The notes under the pieces are model-generated. The model had not been told where the DNA came from. It did no database searches and saw nothing but the letters and a program-made list of their open reading frames with translations. The position numbers were made by a program, and so were the translations under genes. 57,601 nucleotides of DNA from Formivibrio sp. (lineage in GTDB: Bacteria; Pseudomonadota; Gammaproteobacteria; Burkholderiales; Chitinibacteraceae), in contig JARLJJ010000457.1 in assembly GCA_031291275.1 (NCBI GenBank), forward strand, positions 1-57,601. The letters are read 5' to 3'. Shown in pieces: positions 50,076-57,601 of this stretch. How positions within the stretch are numbered: position 1 is the stretch's first letter; each line of letters begins with the position of its first letter.

Positions 50076-50287
50076 AGGAATTGGCAATCTATTGGAGTCA
50101 GGTTTACTTTGGCCATGGCCTGAGTGCCTAACCTAACCTGTGCCGGCTCTCCAGCTTGTTTGATATTTCCGACCGACTGTTTTCGATAAAGTCGTACGAC
50201 TGCAAAGGGCACAGAGTCCGCGTTTGTCGAATGGAAAAGCGGCCGTTCGAAGCCATGCTTGGCCGAATGCAAAGCCTCTCGTTTGGA

Positions 50288-50863
50288 TCATGGCGCTTTT
50301 TTTGCCGTTTCAGGGAGTATTGGACGCGGGACGAAGCAACACACTCGGCCGGTTTCATCAAACCGCACCCGGCAGCTGCTTGCCAATTGGGCCTTGAGCC
50401 GTTTGCGGGCACGTTGTACACGTGATTTCGCGGCGGGCAGACTCAATCCGATTTTGTGGGCATAGTCTTCCTGGCTCATGCCTTCCAGATCACAGCAGGT
50501 AATCGCATCTCGATCAGCCTCATTCAGTTCCGTCAGAACGCGCGGCAGGCACGTTGCCAGGCTATCGACGGCCGGATTGAGCTGCGGCTCAGCGACCAGA
50601 TCATCCGGCAGTTCCACCATTTCACGCTTGCGGCGAAGATGATCAGACAACGTATTGCGTGTTACTTCAAACAACCAGGCCCGCGCATTTTCGATGCCAC
50701 AAAAACGCTCCCTTTGTCGCACCGCTTTGATGAACACATCCTGCAATAAATCCTCGGCCATGGCATCGTTGCGCAGCTGATAACCCAGCCAGCCGCGCAA
50801 TTCATGCTCATGTGCGTGCCAAACCTGCATCAGACAGTTTGGCGTTCCCGGCAGGGTGCTCAC
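50288..50863 (-). CDS. sigZ: ECF-type sigma factor, SigZ-like
   Basis: A 191-residue sigma-70 family protein. Region 2 contains AEDLLQDVFIKAVRQRERF and region 4 GMSQEDYAHKIGLSLPAAKSRVQRARKRL. The C-terminal extension (CRVRFDETGRVCC) has three cysteines, as in SigZ proteins, and may bind metal. GTG is the start, overlapping the arsC stop by four bases (GTGA). No anti-sigma factor lies next to it. Control of the gene set is unknown; coupling to arsC hints at redox or arsenic stress. Confidence 0.8.
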   Translation of the reverse strand: MSTLPGTPNCLMQVWHAHEHELRGWLGYQLRNDAMAEDLLQDVFIKAVRQRERFCGIENARAWLFEVTRNTLSDHLRRKREMVELPDDLVAEPQLNPAVDSLATCLPRVLTELNEADRDAITCCDLEGMSQEDYAHKIGLSLPAAKSRVQRARKRLKAQLASSCRVRFDETGRVCCFVPRPILPETAKKAP

Positions 50864-51285
50864 TTGACCCTTTTCCCCTGCGCGTCGATTACCACTTCAC
50901 CGTCTTCTTTGGTAAATGACGCCTGCTGCGCTGCCGGAAGAATATCCAGGACCAGTTCCGAGGGTCGGCACAGTCGGGTACCGAGTTCGGTCACCACGAA
51001 AGGCCGGTTGATCAGGATCGGGTGCGCCAGCATGCAATCGATCAACGCATCATCCGTCCATTTGGGATCATCCAGCCCCAATTCATCATATGGCGTTCCC
51101 TGCCGGCGCAGCACCTCGCGCACCGACAGGCCGCTTGCATCGATCAGTGCCACCAATTCGGCACGGCTCGGCGGCGTTTCCAGGTACAGGATGACCTGCG
51201 GTTCAATTCCGGCATTGCGGATCATGGCCAGGGTATTGCGCGACGTGCCGCAGGCGGGATTGTGGTAGATGATGGATTTGCTCAT
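50860..51285 (-). CDS. arsC: Glutaredoxin-type arsenate reductase
   Basis: A 141-residue ArsC. The active-site loop is HNPACGTSRNTLAM with catalytic Cys12, and HPILINRPFVVT carries the substrate-binding Arg. This class uses glutathione and glutaredoxin to reduce arsenate to arsenite. AAGGA precedes the ATG. There is no arsR, arsB or acr3 beside it; instead the sigma factor gene follows with a coupled start. A YffB-like role not linked to arsenic is a fallback. Confidence 0.9.
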   Translation of the reverse strand: MSKSIIYHNPACGTSRNTLAMIRNAGIEPQVILYLETPPSRAELVALIDASGLSVREVLRRQGTPYDELGLDDPKWTDDALIDCMLAHPILINRPFVVTELGTRLCRPSELVLDILPAAQQASFTKEDGEVVIDAQGKRVK

Positions 51286-51321
51286 GATTTTTCCTTTCCA
51301 AATAGTTAACCAGCTTCCGTT

Positions 51322-52158
51322 CTATTTGCGTTTGCCGGCCAGGCGCTTCAACCCTTGTTCACTCTGCTCGTCCGCCGGCACATAGACCAGCAGGCGATCG
51401 CCATTTTTCGGCGCGGACCACCAGTTGGTCTGGTGCAAGTTCAGCACGCCGACTTGCGGGTTGTGAAAACGCTTGATCTGGTTCTCGATTCCGCGCACTT
51501 CGTAGCGCTGCCAGGTTTCCCTGAATTCCGCCGACACTGCCATATAGCGCTGCAATTGCCGCTCCCAGAGCGGTTCGTTCATGTGATCGGCCATCGCAGC
51601 ACGGAATAGCGCCACCATGCGCGGCATGACTTCATCCCAATCTTCCAGGCTGGCGCGCCAGGCGGGATTGGCAAAAGCCAGGTAGATGCAGTTCCGGTCT
51701 TCTTCGGCAATTTCCGCCAGGTCCACCCCGACCAGCCGGCAGTAGGCCTGATTGAATCCGAGAATATCGAAGCGCGCATTCTGGATCAGGGCGGGCAGCG
51801 GGTCCAGTTGATCGAGAATGACCTGGCAGGAGGTGGAGAGATGTTCGCAGATCGGCGCCAGCGTTTGCAGCGACGGGTTCAATCCGGCCAGGGTAAACAG
51901 ATGGCGGGTTTCGGTTTCGCTGCATTGCAACGCCGCCGCAATTGCGCTCAGCACCTTGGCCGAGGCACGGATCGGGCGCCCTTGTTCAAGCTTGGTATAC
52001 CAGGTGATGCCAATTTCCGCCAAATGAGCAACTTCTTCGCGCCGCAGGCCCGGCGTACGCTGCCGGCCGATCCGCGGCAAACCCAGGCGCTTGGGATCGA
52101 GGCTTTCGCGCCGGGCGCGCAGGAATGCGCCCAATTCTTGAGAACGACTAGCATCCAT
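51322..52158 (-). CDS. HTH regulator with MmyB-like ligand-binding domain
   Basis: A 278-residue XRE-type regulator. The HTH (ELGAFLRARRESL to LAEIGITWYTKLEQGRPIRA, about 8-65) leads into the MmyB-like PAS-type domain (ALIQNARFDILGFNQAYCRL, WQRYEVRGIENQIKRF) ending VLNLHQTNWWSAP. Such proteins bind fatty-acid-like ligands. The frame extends to a TTG at 52242, but ATG 52158 has GGAGAGAG at suitable distance. Divergent from the MFS exporter, which is its probable target. Confidence 0.88.
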   Translation of the reverse strand: MDASRSQELGAFLRARRESLDPKRLGLPRIGRQRTPGLRREEVAHLAEIGITWYTKLEQGRPIRASAKVLSAIAAALQCSETETRHLFTLAGLNPSLQTLAPICEHLSTSCQVILDQLDPLPALIQNARFDILGFNQAYCRLVGVDLAEIAEEDRNCIYLAFANPAWRASLEDWDEVMPRMVALFRAAMADHMNEPLWERQLQRYMAVSAEFRETWQRYEVRGIENQIKRFHNPQVGVLNLHQTNWWSAPKNGDRLLVYVPADEQSEQGLKRLAGKRK

Positions 52159-52246
52159 CAAACTCTCTCCGGGCGATGCCGGGGACATTATTTCAGCGCG
52201 GGCAATATCCATGTCGAGCATCTCTTTCGTAGGCAGATACAATTTA

Positions 52247-52279
52247 TACCAGGCTAAGCAGAATCTGGTACCAGTCTAA
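52247..52279. promoter_or_regulatory. Direct repeats in the HTH-MFS divergent region
   Basis: TACCAGGCTAA (52247-52257) and TACCAGTCTAA (52269-52279) repeat with 22 bases between starts, about two helical turns. They lie in the 172-base gap between the divergent genes and are candidates for binding by the MmyB-like regulator. Confidence 0.5.
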
Positions 52280-52330
52280 AAGTAATCCCATACTACCCTT
52301 CCGCATGCAATTTGTTGAGAAGGTTCTGCC

Positions 52331-53767
52331 ATGACGACACCTCACTCCCCACCCAAACTTGGCAACGCCGGCTTGCTCGTCCTGCTGGCGGGACAACTGC
52401 TGCCGCTGATCGACTTTTCCATCGTCAATGTCGCGCTGGATGCCATCTCCCATTCGCTTCATGCCACGGAAACCGAACTGGAACTGATGGTTGCCGTGTA
52501 TGGCGTCGCTTTTGCCGTCTGCCTGGCCATGGGCGGCCGCCTGGGGGACAACTACGGTCGCCGGCGTCTTTTCAACATCGGCGTGATGCTATTTGGCCTG
52601 GCTTCCTTGTTGTGCGGCTTGGCCGACTCCATCTGGCTGTTGCTCGCCGCCCGCGCCCTGCAAGGCGTGGGTGCTGCCCTGATTGTGCCGCAGATTCTGG
52701 CCACTATTCATGTCAGTCTTAGCGGCCAGACTCATTCGCGCGCACTTGGCTTTTATGGCGCGATTGGCGGGCTGGCGTTTATCGTCGGCCAGGTACTGGG
52801 CGGATTCCTTATTTCCGTCGATATCGGCGGAATGGGCTGGCGTAGCGTGTTCCTGATCAATCTGCCCATCTGCTTCGGTGTCCTCGTCAGCAGCCGCAAG
52901 GTACCGGAAACTCGACGCGCCCACGCCGCAAGCATTGATCTGCCGGGCACCTTCCTGCTCACCCTGCTTATTCTCTGCGTCCTGCTACCGTTGGCACTGG
53001 GACCATCCCTGCACTGGCCTTGGCCATGTGCGGCGCTATTGCTGGCGGCCTTGCCCTTGCTCGCAGCCCTTTGGCATGTGGAATTGCATCAGGAACGCCG
53101 CGGCGCTTCTCCGTTGCTGCCGCCAACCTTGCTACGGTTGCCCAGCGTACGCTTCGGATTGTGGATCGCCATCCTGTTTTTTTCGTGCTGGAGTGGCTTT
53201 ATGTTCGTTCTGGCACTCACGCTGCAGGCCGGGGCAGGGCTTTCGCCCATCCACTCCGGGAATGCGTTCATTGCTTTGGGCGGCGCATATTTCGTGAGTT
53301 CCTTGCTGAGCGCCCGGGTCGTCGATCACTTTGGCAGGGTGCCCACGCTGATATTGGGCTGCGTTATCCAGATGAGCGGATTGGTGGCACTGATGCTGAC
53401 ATTGAAGTGGGTCTGGCCGCATCCCGGCATCCTGAATCTGGTACCGGCGACCGTCTTCATTGGCTTCGGGCAAGCCTTCATCGTGAGTTGTTTCTTCCGT
53501 ATCGGTCTGTCCGATGTGCCGGCCGACCAAGCCGGTGCCGGCAGTTCGATGCTGACCACGGTGCAACAGGCTGCGTTCGGCTTGGGTTCAGCACTGCTGG
53601 GTGCCGTGTTCGCGCAGACACTGCACCATGCCAATCACTATCTTGATGCGGCATTGGCAGCACTGGCGGCCGAGTTTTGCCTGATGCTGGTGCTGGTTGT
53701 TTGCGCGGTGGCTTATTACCTGCAACAGCAGCGACTTCCACTCAGCGCAAAGACGTGTCCTGGCTAA
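52331..53767 (+). CDS. MFS exporter, DHA2 family
   Basis: A 478-residue transporter with 14 predicted helices. LLPLIDFSIVNVALDAI is the motif D1 start (LDxTIVNVAL), and GGRLGDNYGRRRLF is motif A. The end is LLGAVFAQTLHHANH plus two final helices. Such proteins export drugs or acids using the proton gradient. AAGG precedes the ATG. It is divergent from the MmyB-like regulator and ends in a strong terminator shared with the metallophosphoesterase gene. Confidence 0.92.
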   Translation: MTTPHSPPKLGNAGLLVLLAGQLLPLIDFSIVNVALDAISHSLHATETELELMVAVYGVAFAVCLAMGGRLGDNYGRRRLFNIGVMLFGLASLLCGLADSIWLLLAARALQGVGAALIVPQILATIHVSLSGQTHSRALGFYGAIGGLAFIVGQVLGGFLISVDIGGMGWRSVFLINLPICFGVLVSSRKVPETRRAHAASIDLPGTFLLTLLILCVLLPLALGPSLHWPWPCAALLLAALPLLAALWHVELHQERRGASPLLPPTLLRLPSVRFGLWIAILFFSCWSGFMFVLALTLQAGAGLSPIHSGNAFIALGGAYFVSSLLSARVVDHFGRVPTLILGCVIQMSGLVALMLTLKWVWPHPGILNLVPATVFIGFGQAFIVSCFFRIGLSDVPADQAGAGSSMLTTVQQAAFGLGSALLGAVFAQTLHHANHYLDAALAALAAEFCLMLVLVVCAVAYYLQQQRLPLSAKTCPG

Positions 53768-53772
53768 GCGGC

Positions 53773-53803
53773 GAAGGAGCACTGCCATCGGCAGTGCTCC
53801 TTC
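53773..53803. terminator. Bidirectional terminator between MFS and metallophosphoesterase genes
   Basis: GAAGGAGCACTGCC and GGCAGTGCTCCTTC form a 14-bp perfect stem with a 3-base loop between two converging genes. T-tracts are short on both sides, but the stem is very stable. Confidence 0.75.
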
Positions 53804-53809
53804 TTGAAA

Positions 53810-54991
53810 CTAGGAACTGGCAGCAGAAACCAGGCGGATACGGGTGATTTCGGATGGTGCGCCAAAGCGCTTGGGTGGCCCCCAATAACCCGTCCCGCGG
53901 CTGATGTAGATCCAGAGCTTGCCGAGCCGATGCAATCCTGCGGTATAGGGTTGCTGCAAACGGACAAAAAGATTCCACGGCCAGAACTGCCCGCCATGCG
54001 TATGACCGGACAGTTGCAAATCGACACCGGCTTCTACTGCCGCACTAACCGAGCGCGGCTGGTGCGCCAAGAGCAGTCTGAACACGCCATCCGGCGCGCC
54101 GCTCAGCGCCTGTTGCGGATCGCTGCGCTGGTCCGGATCGAACAGGTGTGCACTGAAGTCCGTGACGCCAGCCACCACCAACTGTGCGCCGCTGTGCTCA
54201 AGAACAATATGTTCGTTCATCAAAACGCGCAGCCCGAGGCGTTTGAACTCCTCGACCCACGCGTCAGCCCCGGAGTAATACTCGTGATTCCCCGTCACAA
54301 AATAAACCCCGTGCCGGGCCAGCAGATTTGCCAATGGCCGGGTGTGCGCGGCCAGTTGTGGAACGCTGCCATCGACCACGTCCCCGGTAATGGCCACCAG
54401 ATCCGCGCTCAGGCTATTCACCCGCTCGACAATGGCCTGGACATAGTCACGCTTGATGGTCGGCCCGACGTGGATATCGCTGATTTGAACGATGGTAAAA
54501 CCCACCAAGGACAGGGGCAGATGTACCAGCGGAATTTCAACGTCAACGACACGCGGCAAGCATCGCGCATTGACGAAACCAATAAGAGTAATCAACAGCG
54601 CCAACAGAGGAACCAGCAGTGCACTGGCAAAAATAAAAGGCAGGGACAGGACAAGGAGAATCTGTCGCAGCAGCGTCAGCACCAATAGCGACGAGAAGAG
54701 CCCCATGGCCAGAGAACCCGCCCAGGTAATCAGATCGGACCAGCGCTGATTCGAAACAAAAAACCGGGCCAGCATGCCCAGAGGGATCAGCAGCATCGAG
54801 AGCGCAAGAAAAACCAGACCGCACACCCAGCCCAGCGAACTGAGAGACAGGGCCGGCAACAACTGCCATCCGATGTAGAAATGCAGCACCGCAAGGAGGG
54901 CCGTGACCGTCAGGGAAAAGCGCAGCAGCCGGGCCGGGGATCGGGAAGGAAAAGCGGTAGGATGTTGAGACTTTTCAGATGGTGATTGCAT
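53810..54991 (-). CDS. Membrane-anchored metallophosphoesterase (YkuE-like)
   Basis: A 393-residue protein with four or five N-terminal helices and a C-terminal calcineurin-like phosphoesterase. The metal motifs are complete: ISDIHVG, TGDVVDG, GNHEYYSG and SGHTHGGQFWP. Members such as YkuE/LpxH-like enzymes act on phosphodiesters, some on UDP-linked lipids. The phosphoesterase domain is expected on the outer or inner side depending on helix count, which I did not settle. The end converges with the MFS gene. Confidence 0.9.
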   Translation of the reverse strand: MQSPSEKSQHPTAFPSRSPARLLRFSLTVTALLAVLHFYIGWQLLPALSLSSLGWVCGLVFLALSMLLIPLGMLARFFVSNQRWSDLITWAGSLAMGLFSSLLVLTLLRQILLVLSLPFIFASALLVPLLALLITLIGFVNARCLPRVVDVEIPLVHLPLSLVGFTIVQISDIHVGPTIKRDYVQAIVERVNSLSADLVAITGDVVDGSVPQLAAHTRPLANLLARHGVYFVTGNHEYYSGADAWVEEFKRLGLRVLMNEHIVLEHSGAQLVVAGVTDFSAHLFDPDQRSDPQQALSGAPDGVFRLLLAHQPRSVSAAVEAGVDLQLSGHTHGGQFWPWNLFVRLQQPYTAGLHRLGKLWIYISRGTGYWGPPKRFGAPSEITRIRLVSAASS

Positions 54992-55280
54992 GGGCCAACC
55001 TAGGAAATCATTCGGGGGAAAATCTGATCATGGTGCGAAATCAGTGTACGGCAGCCGCAGGAAGCCGAGTAGCGCATTGTTGCCCTCGCTGTTGGTGATA
55101 TTGCATTGCAGCGTGTGGCAGGAATACGAATTGTGCGGCAAATACCTTGCCAACCTTGACCCATCGCCATGAAGAGTGGCTTGATACCGGCTGGCTGATA
55201 CATATCCCGTAACCATCAGGCAGCACGGGGATTTACCCTTTCCTTATTTCGCGCCTTGCGATGACCTCTTTGACGACATC

Positions 55281-55844
55281 ATGAACGAAGAACAAACCGT
55301 ACATCCTTCACGACGGGCACTTTTTGCCGGTTTTTTCCAAATGGGTATCTCCGGCTTTGGCGGCGTATTGCCGCATGCTCGCAGCATCATGGTGGACCAG
55401 CGCCGCTGGCTCACCGAACGGGAATTCATCGATCTCCTGGGGCTGGGCCAGTTTCTGCCCGGCCCGAATATTGGCAATGTCGCCGTAGTGACCGGAGCGC
55501 GTTTTCACGGCTGGATCGGCTCACTCATCGCCCTGCTGGGTCTTTTCCTTGCCCCGTTCATTATCGTTCTGTCGCTGGCAAGCCTCTATCAACACTTCGC
55601 CAATTTGGCCTGGCTCAATCACGCACTGGCCGCCGTTGCCGTGGCCGCCTCCGGTTTGCTGCTGGCGACTTCCGCCAAGATGGCGCTGAAGATCGAGCGC
55701 CGCATCACATCAGCGCTCCTTTGCGGACTGACTTTCCTGGCTATTTTCTGGCTGCGCCTGCCGTTGCTGGAAATTCTGGCGGTACTGACCCCGCTAAGTT
55801 GCGCCTTGGGTTGGCGCTCAGTCAAAAAGGAAATGGCCAAATGA
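55281..55844 (+). CDS. Chromate transporter, first half-size subunit
   Basis: A 187-residue short-chain CHR protein. LFAGFFQMGISGFGGVLPHA and FLPGPNIGNVAVVTGARFHG are the conserved FGG and PGP motifs. Half-size CHR proteins work as pairs with opposite topology; the next gene overlaps its stop by four bases (ATGA). They pump chromate out in exchange for or with sulfate, though some are general anion carriers. Confidence 0.9.
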   Translation: MNEEQTVHPSRRALFAGFFQMGISGFGGVLPHARSIMVDQRRWLTEREFIDLLGLGQFLPGPNIGNVAVVTGARFHGWIGSLIALLGLFLAPFIIVLSLASLYQHFANLAWLNHALAAVAVAASGLLLATSAKMALKIERRITSALLCGLTFLAIFWLRLPLLEILAVLTPLSCALGWRSVKKEMAK

Positions 55845-56371
55845 TCGCGCCGGCCTTTTCAACCCTGTTTCTGCGTTTCTGCCTGTTTTCCTTGATGGCC
55901 GTGGGCGGCGCCAACGCGCTGTTGCCGGAAATATTTCGCCAGACCGTCATGGTCGATCACTGGATCAGCGGCAACGAATTCGCCACCTTTTATGCCATTG
56001 CGCAGGCCGCGCCCGGGCCCAATGTGCTGATCGTGGCATTGATAGGCTGGAAAGTGCTGGGGATTCCCGGCGCTCTGGTCAGTCTGGTCGGCATGGTCGT
56101 GCCCTCATCATTGATCGCCTTCCATGTCGGGAAGCTCTGGTACCGTTTTCGCACCTCGCCCTGGCGTCAGGCCATTGAACGCGGCTTGGCCCCGATTACC
56201 GTGGGATTGGTCCTGGGTAGCGGTTGCCTGTTGTTGAGCAAGGCAGCCACCAATTGGCATCTTCTGGCACTGGGACTAGCCACGACCGTGGCTGCTTTCA
56301 GCTTGCGCCACAATCCCTTGTGGTGGCTGGCGCTGGCGGCCATCCTGGGTGCGCTGGGTTGGGTGGTTTAG
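55841..56371 (+). CDS. Chromate transporter, second half-size subunit
   Basis: A 176-residue partner of the preceding protein. LFSLMAVGGANALLPEIFR replaces the FGG motif with a variant, and AIAQAAPGPNVLIVALIG is the PGP motif. The frame begins 120 bases earlier inside the first gene, but ATG 55841 overlaps the first stop codon (ATGA) and begins at the first helix. It ends 6 bases before the convergent aldolase gene, with no clear terminator between. Confidence 0.9.
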   Translation: MIAPAFSTLFLRFCLFSLMAVGGANALLPEIFRQTVMVDHWISGNEFATFYAIAQAAPGPNVLIVALIGWKVLGIPGALVSLVGMVVPSSLIAFHVGKLWYRFRTSPWRQAIERGLAPITVGLVLGSGCLLLSKAATNWHLLALGLATTVAAFSLRHNPLWWLALAAILGALGWVV

Positions 56372-56377
56372 CCCGGT

Positions 56378-57406
56378 TCATCTGCCGGAGGTTTCCAGTG
56401 CTACGTGGTATTCGTTGCGCCGCGCATCGCGATTGCATCTGGCCCGTTGCAGCAGGGCCTGTTGCGCTTCGGCCACGTTGGCATCCTCGCCGGCCCAGAT
56501 TTCCATGGCATATTGCTGTAGTGCCCGGCCATATGAAAACGACAGCGCCCACGGTAGATGCGACTTGTGCCGACCATTCATGGCATTCAAATGGGCGGAA
56601 GCCCGTTCTGGCGATTGGCCGCCCGACAAGAACGTAATTCCAGGCACGGCGGCGGGTACAGCTCGTTTCAGGCATTTCACCGTGGCATCGGCTACCTCAT
56701 CCACCGTTTCCTGCCTGGTGCAGGACAACCCCGGCAACACCATATTGGGCTTCAAGATCATGCCCTCCAGCATCACGCCTTGCATATAAAGCTGGTTGAA
56801 AACCACGTGCAGGACATCTTCCGTCACCTGGAAGCAGCGTTCCAGCGAGTGTTCGCCATCCATCAGCACTTCCGGCTCGACGATAGGCACCAACCCCGCT
56901 TCCTGGCACAGCGCCGCATAACGCGCCAAGGCCTGTGCATTCGCCTCGATAGCCCCTCGGCTGGGAAGGTGATCGCCGATAACAATCACAGCACGCCACT
57001 TGGCAAATCGGGCACCCATCTGGACATATTCCGTCACGCGCTCGCGCAACCCGTCCAGTCCTTCGGTGATTTTTTCGCCGGGATGACCCGCCATGGCCTT
57101 GGCTCCGGCATCCACTTTGATGCCCGGAATAATGCCCGCCCCGGCAAGAAGCTCGATGAAAGGCGTTCCCGTTTTGGTCTGCTGGCGGATGGTCTCGTCG
57201 AAGAGAATCGCCCCGCTGATGTACTCGCCCAGACCGCGTGTCGTCACGATCAATTCCCGGTAGGCATGCCTAGCCGCTTCGGTCTGCGGAATACCCAGCG
57301 CGGCAAACCGTTTGTTGCACGTTGGGATGCTTTCATCCATCGCCAGGATGCCCTTGTCATCGGCCACTAGTGCGTCGGCCGTATCTATCAGTGCTTGCGT
57401 ATTCAT
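56378..57406 (-). CDS. Class I fructose-bisphosphate aldolase
   Basis: A 342-residue class I (Schiff-base) aldolase of the eukaryote-like kind found in some betaproteobacteria. GILAMDESIPTCNKRF is the start signature; GARFAKWRAV, VEPEVLMDG and the Schiff-base Lys219 in MILKPNMVLPG are all present, with SGGQSPERASAHLNAMN later. It cleaves fructose-1,6-bisphosphate without a metal. ATG 57406 has GGAG upstream; the frame extends seven codons further. The 195 bases after it to the window end hold its promoter and no gene I can support. Confidence 0.94.
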   Translation of the reverse strand: MNTQALIDTADALVADDKGILAMDESIPTCNKRFAALGIPQTEAARHAYRELIVTTRGLGEYISGAILFDETIRQQTKTGTPFIELLAGAGIIPGIKVDAGAKAMAGHPGEKITEGLDGLRERVTEYVQMGARFAKWRAVIVIGDHLPSRGAIEANAQALARYAALCQEAGLVPIVEPEVLMDGEHSLERCFQVTEDVLHVVFNQLYMQGVMLEGMILKPNMVLPGLSCTRQETVDEVADATVKCLKRAVPAAVPGITFLSGGQSPERASAHLNAMNGRHKSHLPWALSFSYGRALQQYAMEIWAGEDANVAEAQQALLQRARCNRDARRNEYHVALETSGR

Positions 57407-57601
57407 GTTGAATGGCTCCACGTCCAATTGCGGTATTCCATCCGGTTGCCCGGTTGATGACAGGCCCCTTTGGCAGGGTATAGGCAGACCGACTCAATCG
57501 GCTTCGTCATGCCGAAAGACCTAATGATCAAGGTAGCAGTTGGAACCCGATACGCGAGGAATGTTCCATTGATCTGGCAATCAATCGTCACTGCGCAAGA
57601 A

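Overview
The window looks like a chromosomal segment of a moderately GC-rich betaproteobacterium, most plausibly of the Neisseriales/Chitinibacteraceae type. The reasons are gene content and order: rplU-rpmA-obgE beside a divergent ispB, a birA-coaX-SPOR operon, gmk/rpoZ/spoT, a TTG-started thiS followed by thiG and trmB, and a class I fructose-bisphosphate aldolase. The taxon is inferred from family knowledge and was not searched. I saw no rRNA, tRNA, CRISPR array or intact insertion sequence.

Layout. 0.2-20 kb is mostly core: an RNA methyltransferase, obgE, rpmA, rplU, ispB, peptide deformylase, two EamA/DMT exporters, a LysR regulator, a CHASE-type diguanylate cyclase, valS, a 1194-residue AsmA-like DUF748 protein, a protein with duplicated STAS-type units, and birA-coaX-SPOR closed by a strong terminator at 21.3 kb.

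21.3-39.7 kb is an accessory block. Its edges carry the two copies of a perfect 21-bp inverted repeat (21261-21281 and 39729-39749). Inside are: (a) a run of enzymes carrying export signals (esterase 713-like hydrolase, Cys-type dienelactone hydrolase, Tat-exported aldo/keto reductase, carboxymuconolactone decarboxylase-like protein, hydroxynitrile-lyase-like cupin), with a LysR regulator and a frameshifted MFS gene, then a further exported hydrolase, a cytosolic aldo/keto reductase and a nucleotide-sugar-epimerase-like reductase; (b) an OsmC-YcaO fusion gene; (c) a transposase remnant; (d) a TetR-controlled redox operon (two SDRs, an old yellow enzyme, a small membrane protein and a quinone-oxidoreductase-like protein). 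The right copy of the repeat abuts a TauE/SafE permease that has lost its first half.

40.5-48.6 kb returns to core genes: epd-like dehydrogenase, gmk, a secreted ParB-like protein, rpoZ, spoT, thiS, thiG, trmB and a FlgT-like protein. 48.9-57.6 kb mixes an AT-richer exported beta-propeller gene, an arsC-sigZ pair, a MmyB-type regulator divergent from an MFS exporter, a membrane-anchored metallophosphoesterase, a two-gene chromate transporter and a class I aldolase.

What stands out: the cluster of exported versions of normally cytosolic enzyme families, the bounded accessory block, the two-unit STAS protein, and the secreted ParB-like protein inserted between gmk and rpoZ.
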